The notes beneath the pieces were generated by a model. It was not told where the DNA came from. It worked only from the letters and a program-made list of their open reading frames with translations, and did not search any database. DNA of 64,000 nt from Trebouxia sp. TZW2008 (taxonomy: Eukaryota > Chlorophyta > Trebouxiophyceae > Trebouxiales > Trebouxiaceae). Location: the NCBI GenBank assembly GCA_002118135.1, contig BDIU01000097.1, forward strand, positions 171,176-235,175. The letters run 5' to 3'. Shown here piece by piece: positions 49,248-62,524 of this stretch; within the stretch, counting starts at the first letter, position 1, and each line of letters opens with the position of its first letter. The translations under genes were made by a program, and so were the position numbers.

Positions 49248-52200
49248 ATGACGCAAGGCAAACCACCAATTCCAAAAGGTACACTTGCAAAAGCAGCAAT
49301 GCTCGTATAGTACACACTGTCAGCCTGACGACATATGTGATGCAGGTAAGAGGCAGATATCGAACGACGTGAAGGCACGTGCAGACGTGCAGGCAGCTAC
49401 AACAGCACGCAAAACTCGTGAGAAGCTCGACGATGTGCAGTTATTGCAAAGGTGCAGCCCTCAAGTGATCAAGACATGCTGCATATGCGCCTGACACCTG
49501 TCATGCAGGGCTTCACCAATGCTGCATGTCTAGAATATGCGGCATGCCTTCGAGCCTGAACTTCATTTGTAGCAGGTGGTAAGTGAAGCTACTTCTGTGC
49601 AGGAGCAGCACAGCTCTCCCTGTGCAGTCACAAAGCCTTGATGACTTGGCAAAGGTGGTGGTCATCCCTGAGCATGACTCAGCAGCAGGCACAGACCGCT
49701 CAAATGCCACAGCAAATGGCATTGATAGCCCACCGCCTCCAGCACATGGACGCCCCTCCTTTCCCTTCAGACGCACTAAACGCAAGCGGGCAGCAGAAAG
49801 CATTTTGTCCAGCATACGGCGGCACTATGCAACTGTTGTGGACGTAGCTAGCTATGTTGGCTTGGGCTTGGTACTCTATGCTGGTAGGCAATGCATGACA
49901 TTGCCTGCCAGACTATCAGCCAATGCAGACAAGAGGACGAGCATGCAGCTCAGTGCAATCAAGTAGATGGACTTTGATCACAGAACATACATGTATAGAC
50001 GTTCTTCACTTGGAGTGCTTTTCGGTGTCCTATGCATTTGCGCAGGCCATGCTTGTGAGCATCAAAGGTGCAGACATTGAGCCTCAGCCCCAGGCTATGC
50101 TTGAATGTCAAGCTGACATCCCATTTGCCTGCAGCCCTTTACCTGTTACTGGGCAAGGTCATGCTGCCGCCCCGAGAGGGCTGGGCGCTGTTTTTGCTGT
50201 GGATCTGCGCTCACATTGGCGGCTTCACAGCCAGCAAGGTCAATCTGCCGCCCTTGCTGGGCATGCTGGTGGCTGGCATCATCCTCAGGAATATACCGCA
50301 AGGTCAGCTTGGCTTCTTGGCAGTTTCATGCAAGCAATGATGGGTTGTCTCAGATCTTTCAGTCAGTCAATGCTTTTGCCATGCTGTAGCTGTGTACTCT
50401 TTACAGCAGATGCCGCTACCTGCAACAGCCCCATGACAGCGCCCCAGCTTGCGAGATGAACTGTTGGCACTGCAGCCTCCTGACTAGTCTACTTTGCAAG
50501 ATGGACTTCGTTGCCCATTTGCAATGTTGACTTGACATCTTCCACGACATGTTCCGACATAATGCAAGTCGTGCATGTGTTCTCTGCATGCACGATGCAC
50601 TTCTGTCAAATGCTGTCAGCGCTGACTGCTGCTCTGAAAGCGTCCTCTATTGTAGGGGCCAACCCTAGACCTGAAATGCATGCTTAGCTGCTGGCATATT
50701 TTTTGCAGATCCTGTGCATGAGTTGCCATCATCGTGGGGCACACAGATCAGGACTGGAGGGCTGGCTGTCATCCTCATGCGAGCAGGCCTCAAGATCGAC
50801 AAGCTGGCTTTTGCTAGAGCCGGCAAGGTGGTGCTGAGGCTAGCGTTGTTCCCCATGCTATTTGAAGCTCTGGTAGACGCTGGTCTATACTACTGGTCAG
50901 TGCTCAATCAGCACATGAACACCAATGCAGGTCCTTCAAGAGCTTACAAGCTACAAGATGCATGTGCTGTGCATTTTGAGGCTAGATCAAGCATGAGTAG
51001 ATGCGCATAGACTGCTGTGAGGTTGAACTTGCAGCACTCTCATGTGGGGTCTGCACTGCTTAACAGCTGGTCACAATCCACAGCCAAGGCAGACGCTAGT
51101 GGCGTCAATCAGGGTTGTGAATGAGCGCTTGGTGGCTGCAGGCTTTTCCAGATGCCCATAGCCTTGGCTCTGACAGGCGGCTTTATTCAGTCAGCGATCT
51201 CCCCAACAGTGCTGGTCACTGGCATGCTGGAGCTGCAGCGCCGTGGATTTGGTCAGGCCAAAAGTAAGCTCCTCTGGCTCAATTTGCCTGTAGACATACA
51301 AATTCAGCTCTGTTTTGCCATCAAGCCTTGCACAGACCAGCACACACCAGTCACCAGGATTACACAAGTACAGATTGCTTAGCGTGGTGCAGATCACCAG
51401 CATCCCTCTCATCAGCATCACTGTGCTGCGCAGCCATTGCACCCTAGTCACAACCTACTGTTCAGAGCAAGTTTGATTGAATGGCTGTGACTGAGACATG
51501 TGCTGCATATCAGCCTGCAACAGCATTTCATGCACACATGAACACAGCAGTCTGATACAGCAGATTGCAGGGCAGCACCAGGCTCATGTCGAAGCCAGAC
51601 CATCTGAATTGAACAGCACAATTCCTATAGCTGTACATTGCTAACTCTTGCTGCTTTCTTGTGAAGAAGGTGTGGCACGTCTTGCAGGATGACATTATGC
51701 CAAAACCAGACAGGAAAAAAGTTGAACCCAACTGCAGTGCATGCTTGATGCACCGTAATGATATGTCAACAGCAAACTTGAAGCATAGCTTGGTGCAATC
51801 ATACACACCCTGCAGCTCAGTACATGTCATCAACGTAGCCTAGATTGTCTATGCATACACATTTTGGTTTGTGCAGTTATTCCCAGCATTGAGATGGCTG
51901 CGGCTGGACTGGACAGCATTGGCGCCATTGTTGGGTATGCAGTATGCAGCGGCATCAGCATCACCAAGGGCAGCTTGGTCTACAGTATCCTTTCTGGCCC
52001 TCTTCAGGTCAGTTTCGCTTTTGCAAACAGCAATTCAGCCTGTTGTTCTGCTTTGTACCTGCAAGCAGTGCCGGCGCTTCACATCCTGACACCTGTGGCT
52101 CCACGCGTTCATGATACTGCGGTGAAAGAACAGCATCACACACAAGTCATTGTGTACATAAGCTATCTATTGCGCAGCTCTGCACAGCTATGTGTGAGTA

Positions 52201-54783
52201 CTCAGTCTAGGCAAAACAGCCTGTCTGGGTCCATTGCAGCTGTCGCACACAGCAAAGTGAAGCTGTACTTTGTTGACATGCAGGTGGTGTATGGCCTCAT
52301 CTTGGGCCTCATCGGCTGTTTTGTCTGCAGCATCACCCGCATCTGGAACAATGGCTTCAAGCGCGCTGCAGCAGTCTTCTTCACTGGGCTAGCCATCATG
52401 TGGTTGGGCTTGAAGTTGTCATACTTGGGAGCGTCATCGGTTGGCTGCTTGAGTCTGACAGTACTGGTCTCGATAGCTTGGGAACGTGGCTTCCCTCCAA
52501 GGCTGTGCAAAGGTGCCACATTGCAAATTCAACACTGTGTTGCTGCCAACATGTTTAGTTGTCATTCAAACAGGACTGTTTAGACTGGTTGAGAGGAGAT
52601 AGCAGCTTGCCAGGTACATATGGCAGTAGCCTGAGAGGATTTGGGCTTTAAGCTAGATCTAGATGCAGTGCATGTCATATGCAATTCTAAGCAAAAGCTC
52701 AACAGAAGTGATGTTCGCTTTCAACTTGCTTTACAGATGAGTCAACTGACCCCGTGTGCAGTTGCACCATTGCTTATAGTTTGTATGCTTATGCTTTTGT
52801 TGCTGCATCGGCTGTCTAAGCACTGTGATGACCCACAGCCTATTTCACACTGACATGTGAGCACATCACAACCTGCATAACATGGCACAGCCCCCAAGCA
52901 CATCTGTGATTGCTACATGGCTGGAACAGGGTGTCCGCCTCTGGTCACTCTGTTCTCTTGTTCTTGCCCTGGAGCAAAGACAACAGTTTGAGCCACTTTT
53001 CAGCATTGCTTGCAACATATGAGGTCATTTGGATGTACTGTCAACCCCATCTGGCAAAAGGAGCACTGCATTCCTTTTGCAAGCCTCCACTGATACCCGA
53101 CACTTGGCTTGTAGGGCCGCGGAAGTATTACCCTAAAGATGCTGACAGCAAGCTGGCAGTGGTGTGGCTCATCCTGGTGCAGCCCCTGCTGTTTGGAGCC
53201 ATTGGCATAGAGATTGACTTCCGCCTCATACAAGGCTCTCTCATCTGGAAGACCGTCATAATTTTGGCTCTGGGTGATGCTCAGTGCAATACATGCAACA
53301 GTTTCTGCATGCAAGATTGCGCATTCAGGGAGAAAACAGAGTGTTGCGCTGCCAACATTGTGCGTAATATTGCATATGACTTTATGCTGCATGACCTGCC
53401 ATTTTGCTTTCTGCTCCTCCGACAGTGTGCAACCCTGAGACATATGTCTGGTGTCACCCTTCAGCTGGCAGACACAGGGTCTGAATGCTCTCATAGCTTG
53501 ATACTGCCCTGTGATTGAGACAGTGATGTGCATTTGTCTGACACCATGGCATCGTGCAGGGATGATCTGCACGCGTCTCCCAACTGCATATTTTGTTCTG
53601 TTCCGGGCGGGGCTGACATGGCGGGAGCACATGTTTATGGCATGCTCTTGGATCCCCAAGGTGACACCTTGACACAATCTGGCATGAAATGCTCTGCTGT
53701 TCTGTGCTGTGCTTGTCAAGCAGATGTACGGCAGCTGAGGACCTTCACTCTTGCTCTGCATTGCATTTGGACTGCAAGATTTACAGATACAAGGGTAGGG
53801 CAGCTTTTGTGCATCTACAGCTGTTGACAACATACCTGCTGCGCTTCTCTGCATCTGCTTGCCTTTTGTGAATACATGAAGCGCGTGTCGACAGCTTCAA
53901 TCATGACAGCATGGACTGCTTTTGTGTAGGCCACTATTCAAGGAGCTCTGGGCAGTGCCCCACTCATGCTCATCCAGTCCCGCCTGCGGGGCACTGCCAA
54001 ATATGCTCAGTATGAAGTGTGGGGTAATGATATTTTGCATGCCACCGCCTTCTCTATCATCATCAGTGCTCCTGTGGGCCTGCTGGTGATAGCCCTATTA
54101 GGGCCGGTCTGGCTCAAACAAGAGGTTTGCACTTTCCCCCTGCCTTGCTCAACCTGTCAAAACCATGCAAGCATATGCAACAATGTTCATAGGAACGCCT
54201 AGTAAGCGCATTGCTGTCAAGGTAAAAGCTAGCCTGACTCAACCCAATTAACCGATTTCGTTCAATCCGCTGCAATGTCTGAATATTTGCGAGCATTAAC
54301 AGCCAGTGATGTAGCCAATGCTGGTCACCTGTTGGATGCGATCACTTTGACCTCTGTGGTTTGCAGGATGACACAAATCAAACAAATGATGCAGTCCCAG
54401 AGCTGCAGCGCACGCACTCTGATGCAAGTCATGCAAGTGATGGTGACGACAGCATAGTTGGCGATGACAGTTTACGAGATGACAACAGTATACAAGGCGA
54501 TGTAGCAGCACAATCTTTCATAAGCTCAGGGGGTTTGCATGGTCCAAAGCATGATGGTCCAATAGTCAATGGTGCTGACATGAGTGCAGATGGACTTATC
54601 CAAAGCCCGGTTCCCCTGAGAGTCAATGGGCACACTGAGGGACATGTACTAATAGCAAGTAGACAGCCTGTGCCAGATGATGCAACCGTTGTTCCTTCTC
54701 AGTTCATCAGTCCATTTGCTTTGTCAAGTGTTCAAGCGCGCTCTACAAGCCATAGCTCATCTTCAGCCAACGGAAGTAGTTAG
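49248..54783 (+). CDS. NHA/SLC9B-type cation-proton antiporter
   Basis: Twelve phase-consistent exons: 49248-49278, 49346-49451, 49603-49883, 50135-50302, 50709-50895, 51142-51263, 51877-52007, 52284-52512, 53115-53273, 53560-53660, 53930-54124, 54367-54783; 708 residues. A basic, disordered N-terminus precedes about 12 hydrophobic segments, beginning VASYVGLGLVLYA-ALYLLL. VNLPPLLGMLVAGIILRNIP, TGGLAVILMRAGLKID, FIQSAISPTVLVTGMLELQ, IPSIEMAAAGLDSIGAIVGY, LVQPLLFGAIGIEIDF and WREHMFMACSWIPKATIQGAL match the NHA2/SLC9B order. It should exchange Na+ or Li+ for H+ across a membrane. The ion-site pair that is usually Asp-Asp reads Asp-Ser here (LDSIG). The tail of about 140 residues is acidic and Ser-rich. 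Exon 1 is short (31 nt) and is the least certain. Confidence 0.9.
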
Positions 54784-55236
54784 CGGCAGCTGCTTGTGGC
54801 CTCATTGACAAAAATTTAATTTTCCTGTTTGGTCACATGTGCCATGTCTGGCTTGCAGCTCTTTTGCAGTGTGAAGTATCCCTTGCTTGCTATCAGATGT
54901 TAAAGTCGAGATTGGCTTGTCCTGCATGATAACGTGCAAAGCAGTATGCATTGTCTATGTAGAGTGGCATGCCATGATGGTCCTTGAATAAGTGCCCATG
55001 TAAGTAATGCTGACTGCCAGTGTTTTTGCAGTACTAGTACATGACATGCCCCGTCGGATCTGCCTCAAACAATTCTCACACAGCCGTGCCAACCGAGTCA
55101 TATGTGCAAGTCGCATTTGAGTGCATCAAGATCGTGCTTCATATGCTCTGCGCAGCACAATGTACTGACATTTCCTGCATAGTCACAGCAGCTGCACAAC
55201 GCGATGCCGTCAGCTGGAACATTTTGTTGATGATGA
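54784..55236. other. Convergent intergenic region, no gene
   Basis: It lies between the NHA and DNA polymerase stop codons. A TGTAA near 55000 fits a plus-strand polyadenylation signal. No ORF or repeat is convincing. Confidence 0.4.
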
Positions 55237-58200
55237 TCACATGCGCTTCATAGCACCCCACGATGAACCACAGCTCACATTGACAGTCAGCGGGACCCTC
55301 AAGGAAGTCACGCCCTCCATGATTTGCTGAATTGCACCTGCAAACACATAAGGCAACAGATGAGAGCATGGCTTGCAGTCCAGAGCATGCATACACGGTG
55401 AATTTCAGCAAGCCAGGTGAAGATCAAACGCATGCTTTGCTCAATTGTGAAGGTCAAAGTCAAACAAGCTATATGAGGTGCTTTGAGACCTTTATCAGCT
55501 CAAAAAAACTTCAAATGCTATGCTTTGCTCAAGTGCACGGCAGCTAGTGCAGATTGACAATGACAAAGCAGAACCGGCCTGCCAGACAAGTTTACACTTA
55601 CCAGCAATAATGTACGCATCAGCATGCTGGGCGTCCACTTCAAACAAGAGCTCATCATGTATCTGAGCCACCAGCTGCACATGCTGTCTGTCTCCTGCAT
55701 ATGTGCTGTCTGTGAGTGTGGCAGTACAAATGTCTGCAAATGATGCGATGACCTTGTTGGCAGTGCTGTTGATCAGGCATAGACATCTGAGGTGTACGCT
55801 GCAACAACATATGTGGACACTGTTGGGCAGGCACACTTGTGCATTTGTATCTGCAGCTGTCAGTAGGCAAGCATGCAGAGTGCACAGCTTGCCTGAGGTG
55901 AGGTGCTTGTGCTGCCATTGGGCCCAGGAGCACATGGCCCGCTTGATCAGGTCGGCTGCACTGCCCTGGATGGTGCTGTTCACTGCCTTCCTGTCTGCTT
56001 CTGCTGCAGCCTTGAGCTGTACAGCTCCATTGTTCGCGCTACCATTACTGGACAGGCCCTTGATTGGTCTGTGACGTCCGTTCAGGGTGGTGACATAGCC
56101 CAGCGCCCGTGCTTGCTGCTTGACTTGCTCTATGTAAGCCTTCAGCTGCATGACACGATCACTCGCATCAAAAACAGACTCCAAGTAGGGATACTCAACA
56201 TAACACATGAGGGAGAGCCGTGCTGAAGATGTACAGCAGTGCTTGTAGAGCAGTTATGAGAGCTGAGCGTGTGTTGTGGCTTGATTAGCATCTCCTTTCA
56301 TCAGCAACAGCGCAATTTTGATAGACAAGAAGGTGCTGGGCATCTTACATTAGTATATAAGTGAGGACGGATAATGTCTGCCATAAGCGTAGGAGCACCC
56401 AGATTGGCTGTTCTTGAAGCTGACTTACCCCACTGAAGTGGTTCAGGAAGGAGGTGATGAGGGCTTGTGCCTGGCTGACAGGGATGCCTAGGCCTGCAGG
56501 GCCCTGCCCCAGGCCCCAGGCAGACAGGCCGTAAATGATGCCGTAGGTCACCCTCTTAGCCTTCTCACGCTCCGCCACTGTCACAGGAGCGTCTGCACAA
56601 GCCAATGCAACCATTGCATGTGCAACTGACTACAGTGCAAGCTCTATCTCTGCATCTTGACACAGAGCAAAGCAAGCAATTGACAGACTGCAGAAACATG
56701 TTATTTGATGCCAGGCTGACAACAACAGCATAATGAGGCAATGCGGTCAGTGCTGATGTCCAGATTCTCAAGAACTCAAGCTTAGCCAGGCAAGCCCTTT
56801 GACACAGAACATGTCTTTCTAGGCTTGTGATCACAGTTTGTCAGGCTGAAGTCACTGATGTCAGGGACAATATTGATCTGTTGTGACCTAAATTTCAGTA
56901 GATTGACTTACCTCTTGCACCAGCTCTTCTGAGCCAGGTTTTGGCAATGAGGGCAAATGCATCTCCGCTCACTCCTGCCTGTCTCAGGATCTGAATGAGT
57001 TTAGGGTCACCACTGAGATGGGCCAACACTCTCAGCTCAACTTGGCTGTAGTCTGCTGCTATGAGGACACAGCCAGGGCCTGCCACAAAGGCGTCTCTGA
57101 TGTTGATCACATGCTGGTGGTCATTTGCCGCCTGACCTTTGTCTCCTTGCTGCAAGCCTTTGGTGGTCACAGTATACTTGGTCACAGCCTGGATGTCACA
57201 GCACAGTCTCAAGAAATTGTCAGCGCAGTCAGGCTACTGCACAATGCAAGAATGGCAAAACTGCAACATCAAAGAAAAGGCGTGTCTGTACTATTACAGC
57301 ATACAAAATAGCTGAAAGGTGTGAGAACTGCATGTGCAGCGACGAGCTGCGATTCATCACCATATGATGCATCATACAGGCTGTGATGCATACTGCTGCT
57401 TGATGTGGACACTAGCTTGCATGCACAGATGAATTCATTGCAGCTTGTACCTGCAGGTTGGGTGAAGAAGAAGACAGACGGCCTGTGGCTGTTGCTGTCT
57501 GATTCCAGCTGCACTTCACCCGCGGTGTTTGCCCTGCTGCACCTGCAACAGGCACTTTTATGAGTGACTGGGGCAACCCGTGCTGTGCATGCAACTGTGA
57601 CTCAACACAATGGTGTGATCCATGCAATGCTGCATAGGCCAAGTCACTTTCCTCTATGTTGGCGAGACATGGCAACTTTACATTCTGCAGTCGCTCAGGC
57701 CACTTTGCAGGAGAATCTGCATCATGTTGTACACGCAAGCACACAACTTGCAGAAGGACCAGGCTGTACCAGCTGTAGCCTGCTTCACCCAGGAGGGCTT
57801 AATCCACTTGTTCAAGATGTTCTGCATGCAGCGGTATTCCAACACCAGGCTTGGCAAAGGATGTAGGTGTGCCAGCTGCTTCAAAGCAGTCTCATCTGTA
57901 GGATGATGGCTTTTGGCTGAGCCTCTGCATCAAAGCAAACAAGTGAAGTAAGACACTGGCCTAAAGTATGAATCCTATTTGACACAAAAGTGATGCTTAG
58001 GGGCTCAGTATTGCACATATCAGATCTTAAGTAGGCACAGATCAGTGAAGCAGGATGGCAAACATGATCATTGGTGCCTCGTGGCGAAGCTGATAGGGTA
58101 TCGGTACCTGACGCTCCGTGTCTGTGGTGCCGGTAAGCTGAGTGTGTCATACAGCGCACGGGACAGCTGGGATGCGCTGGACAAGTTGATGTTGCTGCCA

Positions 58201-61200
58201 GTCATTTGCTGTGCTTGCTGCTCAATAGCTGCAACTCTTTTGCGCAGATATAGCTCATGCCGGAGCAAATACTCAGAGTCAAAGCCTGCACATTGGCAAG
58301 ATAGCCAGTTTGAATGCAGACTTGATATGCCAATTGCTATGCGCACGGGTTCCCTGTTCTTGATTGTCAGCTGTGAGAGGTCTACAATCATATGCTGATG
58401 AGGAGCTGCTGTCGAGCTCACCCATTGCAGTGACCTCCATCTGTGCCAGGATAGGAGCAATGCGCATCTCCACCTTCACTGCTTCAGCAGGCACGCTTTG
58501 CATAGCTGTTTGCAGATGTGCAGTGAGCTGAACAGCTTGCAGCATGTCTGCCCTGAGTCGCTCCAGGGGCTGAGCAGGGGTCACAGGGGCTGCAGGCAGG
58601 CCATGTCTGCAAGCCAAGACCTGCAACATTGCTCACTGTCATGCTCTTGCAATCTGACCAAATAAAGCAACCTGCAAATCTGCTGTCACACATACTGATT
58701 GATCCAAATGATGTCATGCAGTGGCGCACAAGGACTCTTGCTGCACCAAAATACCGGCCCTGGGAAGATCATATTGCAACAAACTGCGCAAATGCCCTGT
58801 TGTTGTGTTGTGCGCAGGGGAATGTGTGTGCGCAGGGAAAAGTGTGTGCGCAGACAAGGTGACCTTGCGCTCACCAGTACTGAGGGGTTACGGGCACAGG
58901 TAAACCTCGCCTCAATAACTGGCAAAGCCTGTTGCAGAAATCAATCAATAGAGAGCCAAATATAGCGAATGCCGCTTGCTGTGTCAGCCATTGCAATGAC
59001 ACCCTAAGTCTGATGCAATGCGCAGCTAGTGGATCACAGCCACCATGACACTCACAAGCAATGGCAGCATATTATCACAGCATTGATGCACAGAAGCACC
59101 ACGTCCTGAAATGCAAGGGGTGTTGGTGAAGTGACTAGGGATGCAGAAATCAAGCCCTGCCATGTGCATTGAGGGCTTTTGACATGCAAGTAAACACCTT
59201 TTGCATCTCATTCCAGGTACAAATTGTGCCCAAACAAGTCTCGAGACTAGCTGCATACCACTTTCAGCACGCTCTAGCAGTAACAGACTGGATGCAGATG
59301 CATGTATACTTCTAGCTAATGAGCTTGTTGAAGGTGGTCACAGACAGCACCGCAGACAGGTATGACAAGGTCTGAAGTAGGCAAAAGCAAAAGCCAACAC
59401 ACCTGCAAACTATATGTCTCTATCTCCTTCTCATCTTTCTGCATCAGTTGTGGCTCATGCAACCAGGCCAGTAACTTTGGGTCGTTGATGGTCACTTGAC
59501 AGGCATCCAGAACACCGCAGCCCTGACCCATGAGTTTGCTCAGCATATCTGCAAATGCAGGTAGCGCTAAAGACTTCTCACAGGAGCAAGTCAGTTCAGC
59601 AAAACCAATTCTGGGTACCTCTATGTTGCCAGCGTCATGTTTGGCCATGATCACATTTTGCATTGTGGTTTGCAGGCGCTACCACATTCCTCCAAGTACA
59701 ACATCAATGCAGCAAGCTTTCACTTGGGAAAGCTTTGTGACACTGGTTTTGACGTCATAGCCATATGAGCAATGCTGCATCAGGGCACTTGTGTTACACA
59801 AAATGCATACCTTGCGAATCAAAACATACAGCAGGTGGACTGCTGGACAGCAGCTGAGCAAGCAAAGCCCTGCAGCCTTGATGAAGCTGCTGCTGCTCTG
59901 GGTTGCTGTGCTGGCTGCTTTGCTGCCGACTGTTGTGCTGACCTAAATTCTGTAGGCAAGAAAAAGGGATAACCCACATGGCACTGTTTGCTGCTTCTTT
60001 TGCAAAGCTGACATCTATCTGGTCAGAGGTGTGGCTGCGAGACTCGTCATTGACGCGTTGATGTACAACAGCATTCATATCTGGGGTTCTCGTTTGCTGC
60101 TTGTGGTCTGATTGAGCAGGCCAAGCAGGGCCCACTGCTACAGGAAGGACAGCAAGACCCACAATCTGATCTGAATTCATGCCAGGACTTTCATATTTGT
60201 TGCTGCCCATTTCTTCTGTAGTTACTGGAATAGGATCACCTGAGTCAGCATGCTGTAAAAGCTCTGACTGCTTGCCTGCATGCATCATAACAGGATGTGC
60301 CCTGGCAGAGCCACTCACCTTGAGAAATCACAACTGGATCATATGCAAGTCAGATGCTGATGAGCAATCGCCTCATTGTGTACTGCTTGCGTTTGTCATG
60401 ACATGAGGCCCCAATGCTGTGTATGCAAGCCTGTACGTCATCAACAATTTGTAAGACAAGGTACCTGAGGCCTTTTGCAGCATGCACAGCTGGCTTTTGG
60501 TCAGAGGTCTGAGTGTTGAATAGAATGGCTGTGAAGACATGCTTCCTTGCATGATTAGTGTCAGGCTGCTGACAACTGAACCATCAACTGCTTGGCGGCA
60601 CTGCTGCAGGTCAGCCCAAGAGGAGACCTCTTTCATGGTATCTGAATATTGAAGCAGCTGTTCAGGCAAGATTGGGAGTTCCTGCAGGATTGTAGACCGT
60701 CACTTGACATGTGAGTCCTGATGCATCAAGCATGTTGTGCCGCAAAACACTGCAGGCGTGACTGATATGTGAGGTGTGCGTGACTGACTGAACACCTGCT
60801 ACTTGCCCTGTCGTTGATCCAGGTACAAGCTGAAACTACCATGCACAGCAACCCCACCCGTGCGCACACTTTACACAGATACTGACCTCTTTGTCAGTGC
60901 TGGCTTTGCGCTGTTCTGAAGCCACTGCTGTCTTGGCACCGGCCGCTGAGCCTTTCGCCCGTTTATTGACACAATTTGCGCTGCAAGCGCCTTTTGGCTG
61001 AGGACTTGTTTGCATGCTTGCTGTACCAGTTGCAATGCTGGAAGGAGTAAGCAGAACTGTCTGCACCAGCTTTCTCTTCTTGCTGTTAATGGGTCTGTCA
61101 ATGCTGGCCTTAGCCGTCTTGCTGGGTGTCTGCTGGTCGCTGACTTGTGCATGAGCCACTGCTCTTGATTTGCCTTTGCTTGACGTTGCTAGAGGAGGCA

Positions 61201-62524
61201 TTGCATGTTGATTTGCAACAGCTGGCATAATTGAGCTCAAGGCTTGCGTCTGGGGTGTCAAGGCTGACATTCCTTGGCTGCCTGATGTTTGCAAAGATTC
61301 AAGCATTTCTGCTTCTCTGGTAGAAAGAGCAATCTCGCAAGTCACTGGTTGTGATGGGCCTGGTGGCTGTGAGAGTGACTCAGCGCATGTAATATCAACA
61401 ACGGCTGATTTGTCAATGCAGCAAGACTTCACGTCAGGAAGCTGAAGTGCGGCAGAGGCTTGCAATGAGGCGATTGCTTTTGTACGCTGCCATCTAGATT
61501 GCAGCATTGCTGTTGTTGAATGCTCCTGTTGGCTTGGCGTCGGATAGCAAAGATCTGGTGTGCTTGACCTATGTGAAGAAAGCGCCCAGTCAGGGAGTCA
61601 CAAAAAAACAAACAATGCTTGAGTTGGTGCCAACAATGCTCATGCGCATGTTGCATACATCATGCTATGCACTGCATTGTGCCATGCCAGTTGCAATTGT
61701 GCACAACCACGCTGCTGTTGTCACAGATAATTGATCAATAAAGCTGGGCACTCACCACATCTGATCAGCAGACTGCAAGGAATGCTGTGCTTGAGCAGCA
61801 TGTGGGTGCCAATTGAGACTTGTTGACCTATCAAGAGTGCCTGCAATATATCACACCAATGAAAACATTTTGAGCAAGAGCAGCACAACAAATTGAGGTT
61901 TGCAGCTGTGATATGTGATTTGCGGCGTCAGTGTGACAAGAAGTACTGCCTGTAAAACACGCATGTCACACTTGCCAGCTGATCTGGAAATTGCTTCCAT
62001 GTGTTGGAGAGGGGGACCGTTTGGCCTTGGCAACCAATTATCCATTATGCTCTCTTTTTCTCCTTGTGGACTCAACACAGCTGCATTGTAGTGTTGACCC
62101 ATCTCGGCAATGCTAGAGGACAGTTGCAGCAAGTTTGCCGGGCTGCAATCTCTGGCCAAAGAGCTTTGATTCTTGCGAAATCTGGCTTGCACCTGCTGTG
62201 TTCCGGTCGCACGGTCGTCCAAGATCCTGGTCCTGGGCCTACAACAGCAGCTCTTTCATGCGGATGCTTGAACGTGGTTCGCTCACAAATCTCTGACGCA
62301 TTGCGGCGATGGGCAGCAGCGCACCCTGCGTCCCCAAGATCAACTTTTGCCGGCGTCGTCCCTTGAAGGTCGTTTTCGGTGGTTAGCTGCACATCACGCA
62401 ACAGAACCTGGTGTTCTGCAGCTGCGACATGATTGCGGGACATGTGCTCTGCCTTACCGGATGAGGTGCCTGGAGACGAGGTCGAAAGGTGTAGATGCGC
62501 ATTGATCAAGTCAGAGCAGCTCAA
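55237..62524 (-). CDS. Family-A DNA polymerase of Pol theta/Pol nu type, no helicase
   Basis: Exons: 62193-62524, 61976-62142, 61756-61840, 60887-61568, 60465-60681, 59811-60275, one near 59681-59800, one ending 59403, 58422-58620, 58108-58285, 57770-57924, 57451-57542, 56912-57188, 56429-56592, 55893-56145, 55602-55694, 55237-55337 (TGA); about 1200 residues. The N-terminal half is disordered with a basic SKKRK patch. A degenerate exonuclease-like domain follows (DPKLLAWLHEPQ), then palm and fingers: TATATGRLSSSSPNLQ, ADYSQVELRVLAHLS (motif A Asp), REKAKRVTYGIIYGLS (O helix, Tyr at the position of E. coli Phe762), QIHDELLFEV (motif C), SVPL-like LRVPLTV and GSSWG at the end, as in Pol theta. 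Likely roles are end joining or lesion bypass. Two introns use GC donors. The junction near 59.8 kb is unresolved. Confidence 0.88.

Noticed and set aside
55237..62524. Plant organellar DNA polymerase (POP) or bacterial Pol I
   Set aside because: The O helix, the long disordered N-terminus and the GSSWG C-terminus match Pol theta/nu; a proofreading exonuclease with its acidic residues is not visible.
55237..62524. Polymerase pseudogene because of the 59.8-kb frame conflict
   Set aside because: All downstream exons keep frame and catalytic motifs, so a missed splice boundary or single-base error is more likely.
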